DNA from: Pseudoscleropodium purum
Taxonomy: Eukaryota > Streptophyta > Bryopsida > Hypnales > Brachytheciaceae
Reading direction: 5' to 3'
DNA: 64,000 nt
Assembly: GCA_963969395.1 (NCBI GenBank)
Contig: OZ017805.1
Location: 11,036,001 to 11,100,000, forward strand
A model generated the notes under the pieces. That model searched no databases. It was not told the origin of the DNA and saw only the letters and a program-made list of their open reading frames with translations. Made by a program: the position numbers and the translations under genes. Positions 38,797-51,840 of the stretch are shown here, piece after piece (position 1 is the stretch's first letter; each line of letters starts with the position of its first letter).

Positions 38797-38864
38797 ATGC
38801 TACATCAACCAAAATATGACTTAATATAGTCATATCCCATATCACTCAAAAAAGACTTGCTATA
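38797..38864. repeat. right CACTA subterminal fragment
   Basis: AATCATATGCTACATCAACC and ATATAGTCATATCCCATATC are in reverse orientation to the left array. The sequence breaks off where SGE copy 2 begins. Confidence 0.55.
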
Positions 38865-39169
38865 GGAGCACGAAAACTCAAACTGAATAAATTAGTTTGG
38901 AATTAGATTAGATAGACTTGCAGATTTTATTTTTTTGGTGAACCCTAGAGATTTTAGCTACACTACGACTATGATAGAAATAGTTAGTTTTCAAATTGCT
39001 AAAATCATTAGTAACGTTATGGAAACAAATCCGATACATATCCGAGATCTAGAAAAATACCGGATTCCTAAAACCTACGTTCTAGACTTTCGGTCTAGGA
39101 AACTAAGAGACTGTTAGGGGATCGGTCTTCTACTTGTTCTCCACTGGATACTGTCGACTACGCACCGAG

Positions 39170-39177
39170 TATTTAAA
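39170..39177 (+). promoter_or_regulatory. TATA-like box of SGE
   Basis: TATTTAAA in the context CACCGAGTATTTAAACCCACC. It is followed at about 20 bases by a CT-rich tract (CCTCTCTTTCTCTCC), a typical plant start-site context, and lies about 150 bases upstream of the gene's ATG. The other copies keep GAGTAYTTAA at the same place. Inferred, not tested. Confidence 0.5.
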
Positions 39178-39322
39178 CCCACCGCCACCTCTCTTTCTCT
39201 CCTTCTCTGCTTGTTAAACTTTGTGAATGTATAGCTGAGAAAAAGAATGGTGAGCTAGTGACCGATATAGGAAGAAAATAGAAAGATCATTATTGGAATA
39301 GGTTATTAGTTGTCAATGATTC

Positions 39323-41298
39323 ATGGTGGTGGCTGCCGGTCCGGCTGCACAAAAGTCTAGAGGTGTAGCCCGGATGGTTTGTCCGGTTATCCCTTCCAAT
39401 CAGGCTGACCGAGCTCAGTTAGACGAGGACTTCATGTGTATCGAGTGTGTTAGATTGTTAGATAGACCATAGAACATGAAGAACAAGAAGATGGTTTAGA
39501 AACTCATTTACGGAATTTTGAATCGATATGAGTTGACAGTGAAAGGTCAACCTGTAGCTTGGACGGAAGACATCTAGACGGATGTCTATTCATTTAAGAA
39601 GAATGGACTCAAACTAGCCAAAAGAGCGGATAAGTACGTGATCAAAAAGGTCCGAAGTCAGGCCCACTCAAAGAAGGGTTTTGCCATTACTGACTGTAAG
39701 AATGAGAGGCATAGATGGATATTGAATTTTCTAATTCCAATCTTATATCCGGAAAAGCCTACCCGGATTACGAACACGGTAGCCAATACCATTTTCGAGG
39801 CTTTCGAGGACCAGATTGTCCATTGGGGGAGAGTGATTCAAGGAATAGTAGGCAAGCAAGTAGAGCATGTGGGCCGAATGAAACATAGCCCTATTACGTC
39901 GTATCTATTCCACCTCTATCACCACAAGGAGGTCTTGAGTGCCAAAGAAATAATTTAGTACAACACCAGAATTGAGATCCTGAAGTACGACCTCACAGAT
40001 GACTTGGAGAAGGAGGAAAAAGAATACGAAGAAGAAAAGCAACCGAAAGAGGACGAAGAAGCTGTAGACCAGAGACAAAGGAAGTCCACAGATCCGATTA
40101 CACGAACGAAGGCGCTAACATCGGAACGGGAGGACCAATTCTAGATCCGGAACATCCCCAACAATTGGAGTTCTTTGAAGTCAGAATCTAATGGATGCAA
40201 CAGGCCAAACAGATGTATGGTGACCTAAAGGATCACGTGCTCTTTATTGCGGGCGAACTAAAGGTGGAGTCGAACCAAATTTTGGAAGAGATCCGGAAAT
40301 GTTCGAATCCAAAGGAGTTTCGACAAAAAGAGGAACAAATCCAAAAGTTGGAAGAGGAAGAGGATAGCCTTAAGTTCCAACTCGAGTGGATGGAGGAGGA
40401 GTTAAACGCGACGAGACGGAAAGACACAAAGGCTCTTTGACTTGTCCACAACCTCAAGGAATTCGTCATGGTTCCGGAGTATACGGTGATCCGAACTGAC
40501 CTCTACATTGCTTGGTTGGAGAAGGAAAGACACATGACCGGATCAAAGATGGTAAAGATCCTAGTCAACTTGGAAGCCCGGATGGGGATTGTTTTGAAGG
40601 ACATGCGCAAGTTGCTAAAATACTTGGATCTGGAACAAGCTATCGACTTAGAAGGGTTTCCGGAAGTCCCCAGGAGCATGTTTTGGGATACTCCAATTTG
40701 ACAGACTCCAATCCGGCAGGCTTCTTGTGGTCCGATTTAGCCACAATCGGAAGGATTGAAGTCTATTCTCACTCCAATCATAGGTCCATCAAGTAGTCAA
40801 GCACTACCTCCATCAAGACCAACGATATCGAAGCCGGAGAAAGGGGCAAGTGAGAAGTCTATTCCAACAGAGCAAAGAATTTCCGTCCCAATTTTTCCAC
40901 CATCTAGGAAAATCATGGCCGGAAAGTTCATAATACCCGGATTGGCTATTCACGGCAACCTCAACACACGAATTGGAATAATGATGAATTTGGCTTGGTC
41001 TCATTTGTAAGATTTCTCCCATATGCAGTAGTCGACACCAATGCGGGATCGTGCTAAGATTGAACTGAGTGAATCGTTGTAAGCCAAGGATCCAAAGATT
41101 GAGGAGATTGAGGAGTCAAAAAAGGAGGTGTTGAAGTCCAAATCTAAAGAAAAGACAGAATCTAAAGACTCACCTCCAAAGGTTTCACGTAAACCTCAAA
41201 CTCGGTCATCAGCAAAGAGTACATTCGTGAAAGCATTGATGAAGACTTCGGGCAATCAAAGCGGAAATAGCTCAAAGAAGGCATAGCAGGGTAGATAG
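39323..41298 (+). pseudogene. SGE protein, copy 2 (stops and one frameshift)
   Basis: From ATGGTGGTGGCTGCCGG to the consensus stop after KKA-stop-QGR. Consensus length over the copies is about 655 residues. Order: an N-terminal block with YELTVKGQPVAWTEDI; a central block with KNERHRWILNFLIPILYPEK and PITSYLFHLYHHKEVLSA; an acidic linker (DDLEKEEKEYEEEKQPKEDEE); a predicted coiled coil (about residues 300-350, KEEQIQKLEEEEDSLKFQLE); VPEYTVIRTDLYIAWLEKER; a Pro/Ser-rich stretch; and a Lys/Ser-rich basic tail. About nine stops and one frameshift (between 39958 and 40195) disrupt it. I recall similar proteins as large uncharacterised families in conifers; no catalytic domain is visible. A gag-like or captured-gene origin is possible. 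Confidence 0.7.
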
Positions 41299-42223
41299 AG
41301 CTTAGGTAGTTAGGTAGGATTTTCATTCCGGAACGGGATTTCCAAGCGTGGGTCCGGGTTTTGGATTGTTTTAGAAGTTCCGGATTTGTAAAAACAATTG
41401 GGTTGTGAACTTTTTGGATATCTCGGATTGTTCATTGATTGGTTGCCTTGATATCTAGGGTGCTTTTTTGGCTTTTTAGGTATTGACTTTGGTTTTGGTT
41501 TTGGTTTTTAAGGGCGGTTAAGTTTGTTGCCCTCTCATTCCATCCTAGCGATTATTTTGTTGTATTTCATTCCCTTCTTTAATTTGAGTCATTTGGTGAA
41601 CATTCTGGTTCCAATCATGTATTTGGATTGTATTGGTTTGTTACTTGAAATGTTGAGATGTGAGAAGGACGGGTGAGAAGGAATCTGAATTTCAAATAAT
41701 TGGATCGGATTTAGGGAGTACTATTGTAATGGTGTTAGATACAAGACAAAGAAAATGCTTGTGGTACCTTTGAACTATCGGAATAGTAATTTGGTTTTTA
41801 GTAAAGAATGGTATGAGTGCAGACCCGAAATTGGAAACGATTATGTATGGAGATTAGCGATCATCAGAGGAAACTCCCACTCACCGGAAGGTTTGCCAAC
41901 CTTGGGATCCATCTTACACCTAGAAAGATTATCCCTTTGTTAGTTCTGGATGCCTAAGATCTGTTGTTGTGGTAAGGAGGAGTGAACGTAGTGTTGAGTG
42001 ACCTGCATTCCAGATCCGCCATCTAGAATGTTGTGAAGATTCCGGATCTACCTTCTGCGCTACAACACCTAAAGTACTTGGGTGTTTGTTTGTTTGTTTT
42101 TGCTTGTATAGTGAATAGAGAAAGAGTGGTGAAGTCCCTACCTCTCGAAAGATTAAGAGCGGACCTTCTAATGGTAAAACAGAGGAATTGAAAACTAATG
42201 TATTGAAAGATGTAATTAGAAAC
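40229..42223. repeat. right arm of the identical core of an inverted repeat
   Basis: Reverse-complement partner of 32390-34384; see that entry. The arms are separated by about 5.8 kb. Confidence 0.85.
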
Positions 42224-42414
42224 TTAGTGATACCGGATCCGAATTAGAATCCGGATAGTAGTTGATGTTGGAAAAGAGTAGAAGAGAGTAGTCGGAAAAG
42301 GAGAAATCGACCATCTAGATATTGAAGTTTAGGAGAACATTTGGAATTCCCTGGAATGATAATTTGTGTCATCTTACCATGTTTTCGTGTATAAAGATAC
42401 TTATGCCTAGACTG

Positions 42415-44376
<1,962 letters not shown>

Positions 44377-45329
44377 AACCCCTATTCCCCTAAAGGTTGG
44401 AGACTATGTTTTCACCAAAAACATTCCAAAACTTCCATTTCTAATACAAGCACCAAGTTTTAAATGAAAAACATTTTTGGACACATGTAACCATAGTATC
44501 TTGTATTAAGCTTGTTTAAGAACATGTGGAAAAAATTTCAGAAATTTTCACCTTGTAGATTGCAAGATATTAGCATGTGAAGTGACGAATTTCTTTTTTT
44601 TGGCCCTGCAAAAATTCGGATAGCTGCACTTTAGAAGGTCACATTTGTATGAAAAAATATTCAAAATGGTGGTTGGTCTTTAAATTCATTTTTCAAGTCA
44701 AGTTGGCTACATGCTTAAATTTTTTTAGATCATTTGGATTCATACAGCATATAAGAAAAAAATAGTAAGTAGAAATAATAGAGAATGATTCAAAATACTA
44801 AATTGTTAACAAATTATTTATGGAATTGAAAAATGCCAATCCCAATGGTTGTAATGTTGTAATAAAAAATCTACATCCAATATTTTTTTTTCCAAAAATA
44901 TTGAAAATTGAGTTAAATAAAGGGACTTCAAAGTTTGTTTTAGAGTAGAAATTCAATAGCAACCCGCAAACTCCTATAAACTAAATTTCTCTATAACTTT
45001 TGACTCATTCATCAAAATGGAATCATTTAATGGTTTCTAAGTATATAAAGATCTAAAGAACCAATTTCAAATTTTAATTTCTTAAAAAAAAGAATTTTTA
45101 AGGAATTTTTTTTGCTACCTAAGTTGCTTATCAAGCAATAAAAATTACATATCATACAATAGTTTTTTAACCATGAAGTCAAAAGTTATGAAAATTGTTG
45201 GGCCTTAAAGCTACTCCTTGGGCACATGTTGTTTTGAAATTTCAACAAAAAAAATAAAAACTCCATTTGTAGTAAGTTGCCCAAATTTTCTATATTGCCA
45301 AAAAATGTAGTGTGGGCGTTTAGGGGTTA
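44377..45329 (-). mobile_element. TTAA-CCCC element family, copy H (both TTAA intact)
   Basis: Left flank gTTAA-CCCCTATTCCCCTAAAGG; right end GGGCGTTTAGGGG-TTAAca. About 0.95 kb, reverse orientation to copy A, with all internal blocks present (AACCATAGTATCTTGTATT, CTTGTAGATTGCAAGATATT). Both intact TTAA sites make it one of the clearest members. An extra CCCCTA just inside the left end looks like a duplicated terminus. Non-coding. Confidence 0.75.
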
Positions 45330-46474
45330 ACAAGGATATCTAAAAAAATGTGTCAAGTTGGACATGCCAAAAAACATGGAACTTTATAAGAAACATAGTT
45401 TTATTTCAAGGAAATTTTAGAGGATGTTACAAAAAACATGGTTTTTGAAGGTCATGAAAAGTTGCCATGTTGTGAGCGTCTAATTTGTTTCTTGGGACTC
45501 ATAAATTTTCTTTTGTTTTGAATTGCAATTTACAAAAGAGAAAAATATACAAAAAGCCATAAAAAGAATGTAGAATCAAAATAAGATTGTAACATGCCCA
45601 TTATAGTATTTGGTCTAGTTTTGATTGTATATGTAGAATTCCCCCCAAAACCAACCTGGGAATAATGAAAAAATCACAAAATAACAAGTTTTGTAGATTT
45701 AAGTCATACAAGCCTGTAAGGGCTAAATTCCACCATGAATGTGGCAATTCAACGATAAGTTGGTTCAAGGGATCCACAAAGAGGCCAATAGGTCGGGTCC
45801 TAGAGTTGAGTTTGAATTCCCCATTGTAGCAATGAATTCCCAAGAACCCTTGAGTGTTAGTATGTAGTGCTATAAATGAAACATAGAGCTATAGAAGAAT
45901 CTACTATCCAAGAATGGTATTCATGGGTAAATCCCATGCTAGGGGTCCAATGACAAAATTGATTTTCCAAGATTCCCTCATCTACAAAAGATTCCCGCAC
46001 CATCGACAATTCAAAGAGATGGCCATTTTGGATCTCCATTGACCAAGTGTGCCAAGGAAAAAATGGACTTGCTGCCTTCTATGAAACTCCCTAAGAGGTC
46101 TCATGGAAATTCATGGCATCTTCTGACTTGCAAAAGAACCTCTTTTAGGTGGTCAATCGTTCTAACTTCCAATGGAAATTTTGTAGAAATTATCTAAGTT
46201 GCGGTAAAATTTCACTAAAAACTAGACTAGCTTATTTTATGTTAATAATGGGCTCCACCAAATTTTGTGAAATTTCGAAAGTAGCAAGATTTCGAGAGAG
46301 GCTAGATTCTTCGGGAGTTAATTACGTGGCGGGTCCTTGCAATTTTGACCGACACTCTGAAAGCACACGACAACAAAATGAAGTCAACAAAGAGCCTTTT
46401 TTTACTCTCTTGCACCTGCTGGAGACTACAGGCTAGTTACTTTTCTTGAAATTGTGAACCACTAAGAATTAGAA
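45330..46474. other. coding-like remnants, unassigned
   Basis: About 45600-46440 is less AT-rich. On the minus strand two short frames (46039-45857, ending near HSWIVDSSIALCFIYSTTY; 45843-45601 with PIGLFVDPLNQLIVELPHSW) look protein-like but are in different frames. A plus-strand frame of 95 codons (46149-46436) overlaps the same stretch upstream. None could be assigned to a family, and which strand is real is unclear. Confidence 0.25.
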
Positions 46475-46483
46475 ATTTACTAT
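46475..46483. repeat. candidate target-site duplication, SGE copy 3, left
   Basis: ATTTACTAT here against ATTTACCAT at 50045-50053 (8 of 9 match), directly at the two edges of copy 3. Nine bases would fit Mutator-like insertion, but one example with a mismatch is weak. Confidence 0.4.
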
Positions 46484-49400
46484 CACACGCGTAGTCTAGG
46501 CGTAAGTATCTTTACACACGACAACGTGGTAAGATGACACGAGTTATCATCCCAGGGAATTCTAGATGCCTTACCAAACTCCAATATTCGGATGATTGTT
46601 TCCTCTTCTTCCGACTATTCTCTTCTACTTTCTTTTCGGAATCACTACTATCCGGATTCCAATCCGGATCCAATATCACCCGGTTTTTCTAGTTTTGCCC
46701 TTTAACAAACTGGTTTTCAATTCCTCTGTTTTACCATCAGAGGGTCCGCTATTGATCTTTCGAGGAGTAGGGACTTCATCACTCTTGTCTATTCACTACA
46801 CAGACAAAAACAAACAAACAACAAACACCCAAATAATCAAGGTGTTGTAGAATAGAAGGTAGATCTGGATCTTCTTAACATCTCAGATGTTCAATTCGGA
46901 ATGCAGGTCACTGAAGACTACGTTCACTCCTCCTTACTACAATGATAGATCTTAGATGCCTGGAACTGATAAGGGGGTAATTTTTCTAGGTGTAAGACAG
47001 ATCCTAAAGTTGGCAAACCCTTCGATGAGTGGGAGTTTTTTTGACGGTCACTAATCTTTGTACATAATTGTTTCTAATTCTGGATCTGCACTTACACCAC
47101 TGTTCACTAAAAATTGGATTACAGTTCTGATAGTTCAAAGGCACCACGCACAACTCCCTTGTCTCGTATCTAACATCATTACAATAGTACACCTTTAGTC
47201 CAATCAAATTATCCGAAATCTAGATTCCTCCTCATCCATCTTTCTCACATCTCTACACTTAAACAACAAACCAACACAATCCAGATATACAGTTGGAGCC
47301 AGAAGGTTCACTAAGTGACTCAATTTAAAGAAGAGAATGAAATACAACAAAATAACTGCTAGGATGGAATGATAGGGCAACAAACTTGCCCACCTTTAAA
47401 AACCAAAAACCCAAACCAAAGTCAACGCCTAAAAAGCCAAAAAGGTATCTTGGAAATCAAGGCAACCAACTAATGAACAACCCGGGATATCCAGAACGTT
47501 CATAGCCCAACTGCCCCTATAAATTCGGAATCTCCAAAACGATCCGAAACTCGGATCTACGCTTGGAATTTCCATTCTAGATAAAAATCCTACTGAACTA
47601 CCTACACTCTATCTACCTCTCCGTGCCTTCTTCGAGTTGCTCCCACTTTGACTATCTAGAGTCTTCACCAAAACCTTCACTAGCGTATTCTTCGCTAATG
47701 ATTGAGTTTGGTGCTTCCGTGAAACTTTGGGAGGCAAATCTTCCGTTTTCATCTCTTCCTCAGATCTGGACTTCAACACCTCTTCTTCCGACTCTTCAAT
47801 CTCGTGAATCTTTGGGTCTTTGATTTGCGGTGATTTACTCAGTGCAATCTCAGCACGATTCTATTTCAGAGTCAATTGTTGCATTGAGAGAAGTCTTTTG
47901 GGTGAGATCGAGCCGGATTCGTCATCACTCCAATCCATGCGTTGAAATTGCCAAGAACCGTCAATTTGGGTACCATAAACTTTCCGGTCGTGACATTCCC
48001 AGGTGGTGGGAAAATTGGGACAGAAAGTGCTTGTTCTACCAAAACAGATTTCCGACTCACCCTTTTCTTCAGCTCCAGTCCTATTGGTCTTGATGGAATC
48101 CATGCCTGGCTACTTGAGGGTCCTACAACTAGGGTGAGGATAGACTTTAGTCCCTCTGATTGGGGCTGGATTGGGCCACTTGAAGCCTGTCGGATTGGAG
48201 TCTGTTGAATTGAAGTATCCCAGAATATGCTCCTTGGAACTTCCAAAAACCCTTCTAAATTGATGGCCTATTCTGAATCCAAGTACCCCAACAATTTCCA
48301 CATGTCCTTCAACACAATCCCCATCTGGGCTTCAAAGTCGACCAGGATCTTCACCATCCTAGATGTGGTCATATGCCTTTCTTTCACCAATTAAGCAGTG
48401 TAGAGCTTAGCTCGGATCAGTGTATGTTCTGGAACCATGACAAATTCCTTGAGATTGTGAACAAGTCGGAGAGCCTTTATTTCCTTCCATCTCATTACAT
48501 TCAATTCCCCCTCTGTCTACTCGAGTTGAGACTTGAAGCTGTCCTTTTCCTCCTCCAGCTTCCAGATCTATTCCTCCTTCAGTTAGAACTCCTCCGGATT
48601 TGGGAGTTTCTGGATTTCCTCCAAAATTTGCTCTGGCTCTACTTTGAGTTCATTTGTAATAAGAAGCATGTGATCCTCCAAGTCGCTATACATCTGTTTG
48701 GCCTACTACATCCACTAGATTTCGGCTTCAAAGAATTTGAGCTCTTGAGGAGGTTTCGGATCAGGTATTCGTTCCTCCCATTCTAGTGTTGGCGCCTTCT
48801 CCCTTGTTGCCGGATTTGTGGACTTCCTCCGTTTCCGGTCCACTACTTCTTCCTATTCCAGTTGCTCCTTTTCAAATTCTTTTTCCTCCTTTTCTAGCTC
48901 TTCTGTGAGGCCGTACTTCAGAATCTCGACTTTAGTGTTGTATTCAATCATCTCCCTAGCACTCAAGACCATCTTGTGGTGATAGAAGTGGAATAGATAC
49001 AATGTGATAGGGTTGTGCTTTGCTCGGCCTATGTACTTTGCCAGCTTGCCCACAACTTCTTGAATTATTCTTCTCCAATGGACGATCCGGTCTTCAAAGG
49101 CCTCGAAAATGGTGTTCGCCACCATGACCGTAACGTAGGTAGGCTTTTCCAAATACATAATTGGAATAAGGAAATCCAATACCCGTCTATACCTCTCATT
49201 TTTATAATCAATAATGGCAAATCCCTCTTTTGAGTGGGCTTGACTCTGGAACTTTCTGGTCACGTATTTGTCCATTGTTCTGGCTAGTCCGAGCCCATTC
49301 TTTTTAAACAAATAGACATCCATCCAAATGTCTTTTGTCCAAGCTACGGGTCGACCTCTCACTGTCAACTCGTACTGATTCGGAACTCCATAAATGAGTT

Positions 49401-50044
49401 CCTGAATCATTTCCTCGTTCTTCATACTCTACGGCCTATCTAACAACCTGATACACTTGAGGTCCTCCTCTAACTGTGCTTGGTGACCCGAATCGGAAAG
49501 TATAACTGGACAAACCATCCGGGCTATAATTCTTGACCTTCGTGTAGCCAGATCGACAGCCGCCGCCATGAATTACCGACAACTTGTAAACCTAATTCGG
49601 TACTACTCCTTCCGTCTCTTCCTATCTCAGTCACTAACTCACCACTCTTTTTTTCAAATATACGTTGATCAAGTTCAGTAAGTAAAGAGGGAGAAAAAGA
49701 GGGAGAAAAAGTGGAGTGGTGGTGGGCTTAAGTACTCAACTTGTGGCCAACAATTCCCAGTGGAGAACGGATAGATGACCATTTTCCTAATGGTCTCCTA
49801 GTTTCTTAGATCGGATGTCTAGAATGTAGGTTTGGAGAACTCGGTACTTTTCCGGATTCCAGATCTATATCGGACTTGTTTTCATAAAGCTACTAAAAAT
49901 TTTAGCGATCCAAAAATTGACTATTTCTATTATAGTTGTAGTGTAGCGTAAATCTCTAGAAGTTATCAAAAAAATTGAAATTTGTAAGTCTATCTAATCT
50001 AAATTCTAGACTAACTTATCTGATTTGAGTTTTCGTGCTCCCAC
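46484..50044 (-). mobile_element. single-gene element (SGE) copy 3, full length
   Basis: Minus-strand copy of 3.56 kb, collinear with copy 2 over its whole length. In gene orientation it starts GTGGGAGCACGAAAACTC and ends GCCTAGACTACGCGTGTG. Possible 9-base target duplications flank it. No LTRs or TIRs. Confidence 0.75.
47609..49569 (-). pseudogene. SGE protein, copy 3 (best-preserved frame)
   Basis: Starts ATGGCGGCGGCTGTCGATC at 49569 and ends with KKARRGR-stop at 47611-47609. The frame is continuous from the start to about 47872 apart from in-frame stops (such as the Trp of DRPW changed to TAG), including an undisturbed 190-codon run (49425-48853) with YELTVRGRPVAWTKDIW and NERYRRVLDFLIPIMY. 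A frameshift lies in the last 90 codons. The second long run (48246-47872) includes VPRSIFWDTSI and GKFMVPKL. This copy shows that the family encodes one continuous protein without introns. Function unknown; no reverse transcriptase, integrase or transposase motif is present. Confidence 0.7.
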
Positions 50045-50053
50045 ATTTACCAT
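50045..50053. repeat. candidate target-site duplication, SGE copy 3, right
   Basis: ATTTACCAT; partner of 46475-46483. Confidence 0.4.
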
Positions 50054-51375
50054 AACTTGGTTTTTAATCTATGCTAGCCTCGGTTGGAATTTTGGCCTTG
50101 GTACAATGAGATAGAAGGATTTTGAATTAAAAATGGTGATCTGTAGCCAACAGTGCAATTTGTTTGGCATTTGGAGTTAATCTCCAAAAGTTAAGATGTT
50201 GGTTTAGCGTGTGGTAGATAATCAAAAGTTTAGGAGTAGGATGAAAATCTTTGAGGATGAGGATAAAAATCCAAGTTGATAAGGTTACTAGTAGGAGTTT
50301 TTTGGTTTTTTGGGGGGGAGAGTGGTCTCTAGATTACCTATTTAAGGGCTTCATTTCCCTCTCTAAAATCGCCCCCTTCATTTTGTTGTTGGGTCCGTGG
50401 ATTCAAGTTGTTTTGGATATTTGACATTTGAAGCCCAACCCCCCTATGATGTTTTTGGAGTACTTTTGGCTCCATTGTTGTTTTATCTCAAGTTTTTGGA
50501 AGTTCCTTAGGAGCCCTTATACCTTGCCTTGTGTACTCTTGTGTATTGAATGGTGGAAGTTGGAAGTCTTTTTTAAAGTTTGTAAATCACTTGTGTAGGT
50601 TATAAGTCTTTTGGTGTCTTGTACTAATCCTAAAGCAACCTCCCATCGTACCTTAGCGATGTCGCTTTAGAGGGCCTTTAGTATGTAAGTGGGTCAATAC
50701 GTGAGAAGTTTTATTGTATGATTAACCTTTTGTTCTTCCATTGGTACTTTTGTGTTAATTAACCTTTCTCTAAAGTTTTTCTTGTTGAGTGGACCCTCAT
50801 TTGGGATGACAAAACTTTGACCCCTATTGTAAATCTTTTTTAAGAAACCTTCTATGGCCATGGTCTAACATCTCCTCGTCAAGTGACCCATTTTTGAAAT
50901 GGTGAAGCTTTGAACCTATAGCTAGAGTCAAGTCCTATAGTGTGTGTTAAAAGGTCCCATAAGGTGGAGCTACAAACCTTTGAAGTGTTCCAAAGTCCTA
51001 TCGTTGGTATTAAACCCAATTAGATGGCGAAGCTTTGAGCCTCCTTGGCACGTAGTTCCAAAGTCTAGTTTCCAAGACATTCTTGGAAACGTCCAAAGTT
51101 TAGCTTCCAAGATTAGTAGTAGGGTTGGAAGAGTGTTATAACATATCTAGTGGCTTTGGTCCACTTCAAGCCCCCTTGGTAACGTAGGCTTAGGTCCTTG
51201 GACGGCGAAGCTTTGACTTAGCACTAATTTCCATAAGAGATCTAGTTTTTTTTAATTGATTTAGAGGGTTCCCTCAGGGAATTCGAGAAGGAGAATTTTA
51301 GAGAAGCCTAATCCCTAGCCCAACAACGTGTCACCAAGTCCTGGCAACCCCCTAGCATCGACCCCTAGCTTCCCA
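50054..51375. other. repeat-rich, LTR-like stretch
   Basis: Contains a promoter-like segment (ACCTATTTAAGGGCTTCATT at 50336-50355, followed by CCCTCTCTAAAATCG). Downstream, GGCGAAGCTTTGA-type motifs recur, near 50899 (ATGGTGAAGCTTTGAACC), 51024 (ATGGCGAAGCTTTGAGCC) and 51203 (ACGGCGAAGCTTTGAC). This could be the remains of a retrotransposon LTR or leader, but no paired LTR, primer-binding site or coding region was found. Confidence 0.3.
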
Positions 51376-51379
51376 ATAG

Positions 51380-51840
51380 AGAGCCTTAAGGTCCAGTAAA
51401 GGAATTGCCAAGGTTGGTAATAAGAGAGAGCTCCAAGGTCTAGTAAAGAGCTACCAAGGCTAGATAACAAAGGAGAGCTCTTGAGGATCTAGCAAGGAAG
51501 AGCTACTTGAGTCCAATAAAGTAGCTACCAAAGCTAGATAACAAGGGAGAGCCCCGAAGTCCAATAAAGAGCTACCAAGGTGGGTAATAAGGGAGAGAGG
51601 CCGAAGGTCCAGTAAGGGAGAACTACCAAGGTGGAGTAAAGGAGTTGTCGGGGTCTAGCAAGGAAGAGCTTCGTAGGCGTGTAGAAGAACCACTAGGGCC
51701 TAACAAGGGAAAGCTACTAAGTTCTAGCAAAAGAAAGCTACCAGGGTCCAACAAGGGAGAGCTCCTTGGTAGCAAAAAAGAGCTACTGAGGTCCAACAAG
51801 GGAAAGCTACCAAGGTTTAGTACTAGGAGGCTAAGTAAAC
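51380..51840. repeat. degenerate purine-rich minisatellite, about 30-base unit
   Basis: Many diverged copies of GGTCCARYAAGGGAGAGCTA followed by CCAAGG. The open frames on both strands over it (Ser/Lys/Leu-rich on plus, Ser/Leu/Pro-rich on minus) reflect the repeat. Confidence 0.75.

Larger units (their letters stand above)
31547..38864 (+). mobile_element. CACTA (En/Spm-type) element, interrupted and right-truncated
   Basis: The left terminus CACTACAAGAAAATG at 31547 matches the usual plant CACTA terminal repeat. It is followed by subterminal arrays of the motif TGAGTCATATTTTAAGTG. Reverse-oriented relatives of this motif (AGTCATATCCCATATCAC) occur at 38830-38845, as expected for the opposite end. 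The matching terminus TTTTCTTGTAGTG is absent: the sequence runs straight into SGE copy 2 at 38865. SGE copy 1 (32200-35233) is nested within the left subterminal array. A decayed open frame (36839-37414) and a TTG-rich tract lie in the interior. No intact transposase seen. Confidence 0.6.
38865..42414 (+). mobile_element. single-gene element (SGE) copy 2, most complete plus-strand copy
   Basis: Starts GGAGCACGAAAACTCAAAC and ends TTATGCCTAGACTG. It holds a TATA-like box, a CT-rich leader, one gene (39323-41298) and about 1.1 kb of 3' tail. No long terminal repeats: the first and last several hundred bases are unrelated. It lies in inverted orientation to copy 1 and abuts the truncated right end of the CACTA element. 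Confidence 0.75.

Noticed and set aside
38865..42414. SGE as an LTR retrotransposon
   Set aside because: The first and last several hundred bases of copies 2 and 3 are unrelated, and no reverse transcriptase, integrase or protease motif occurs.
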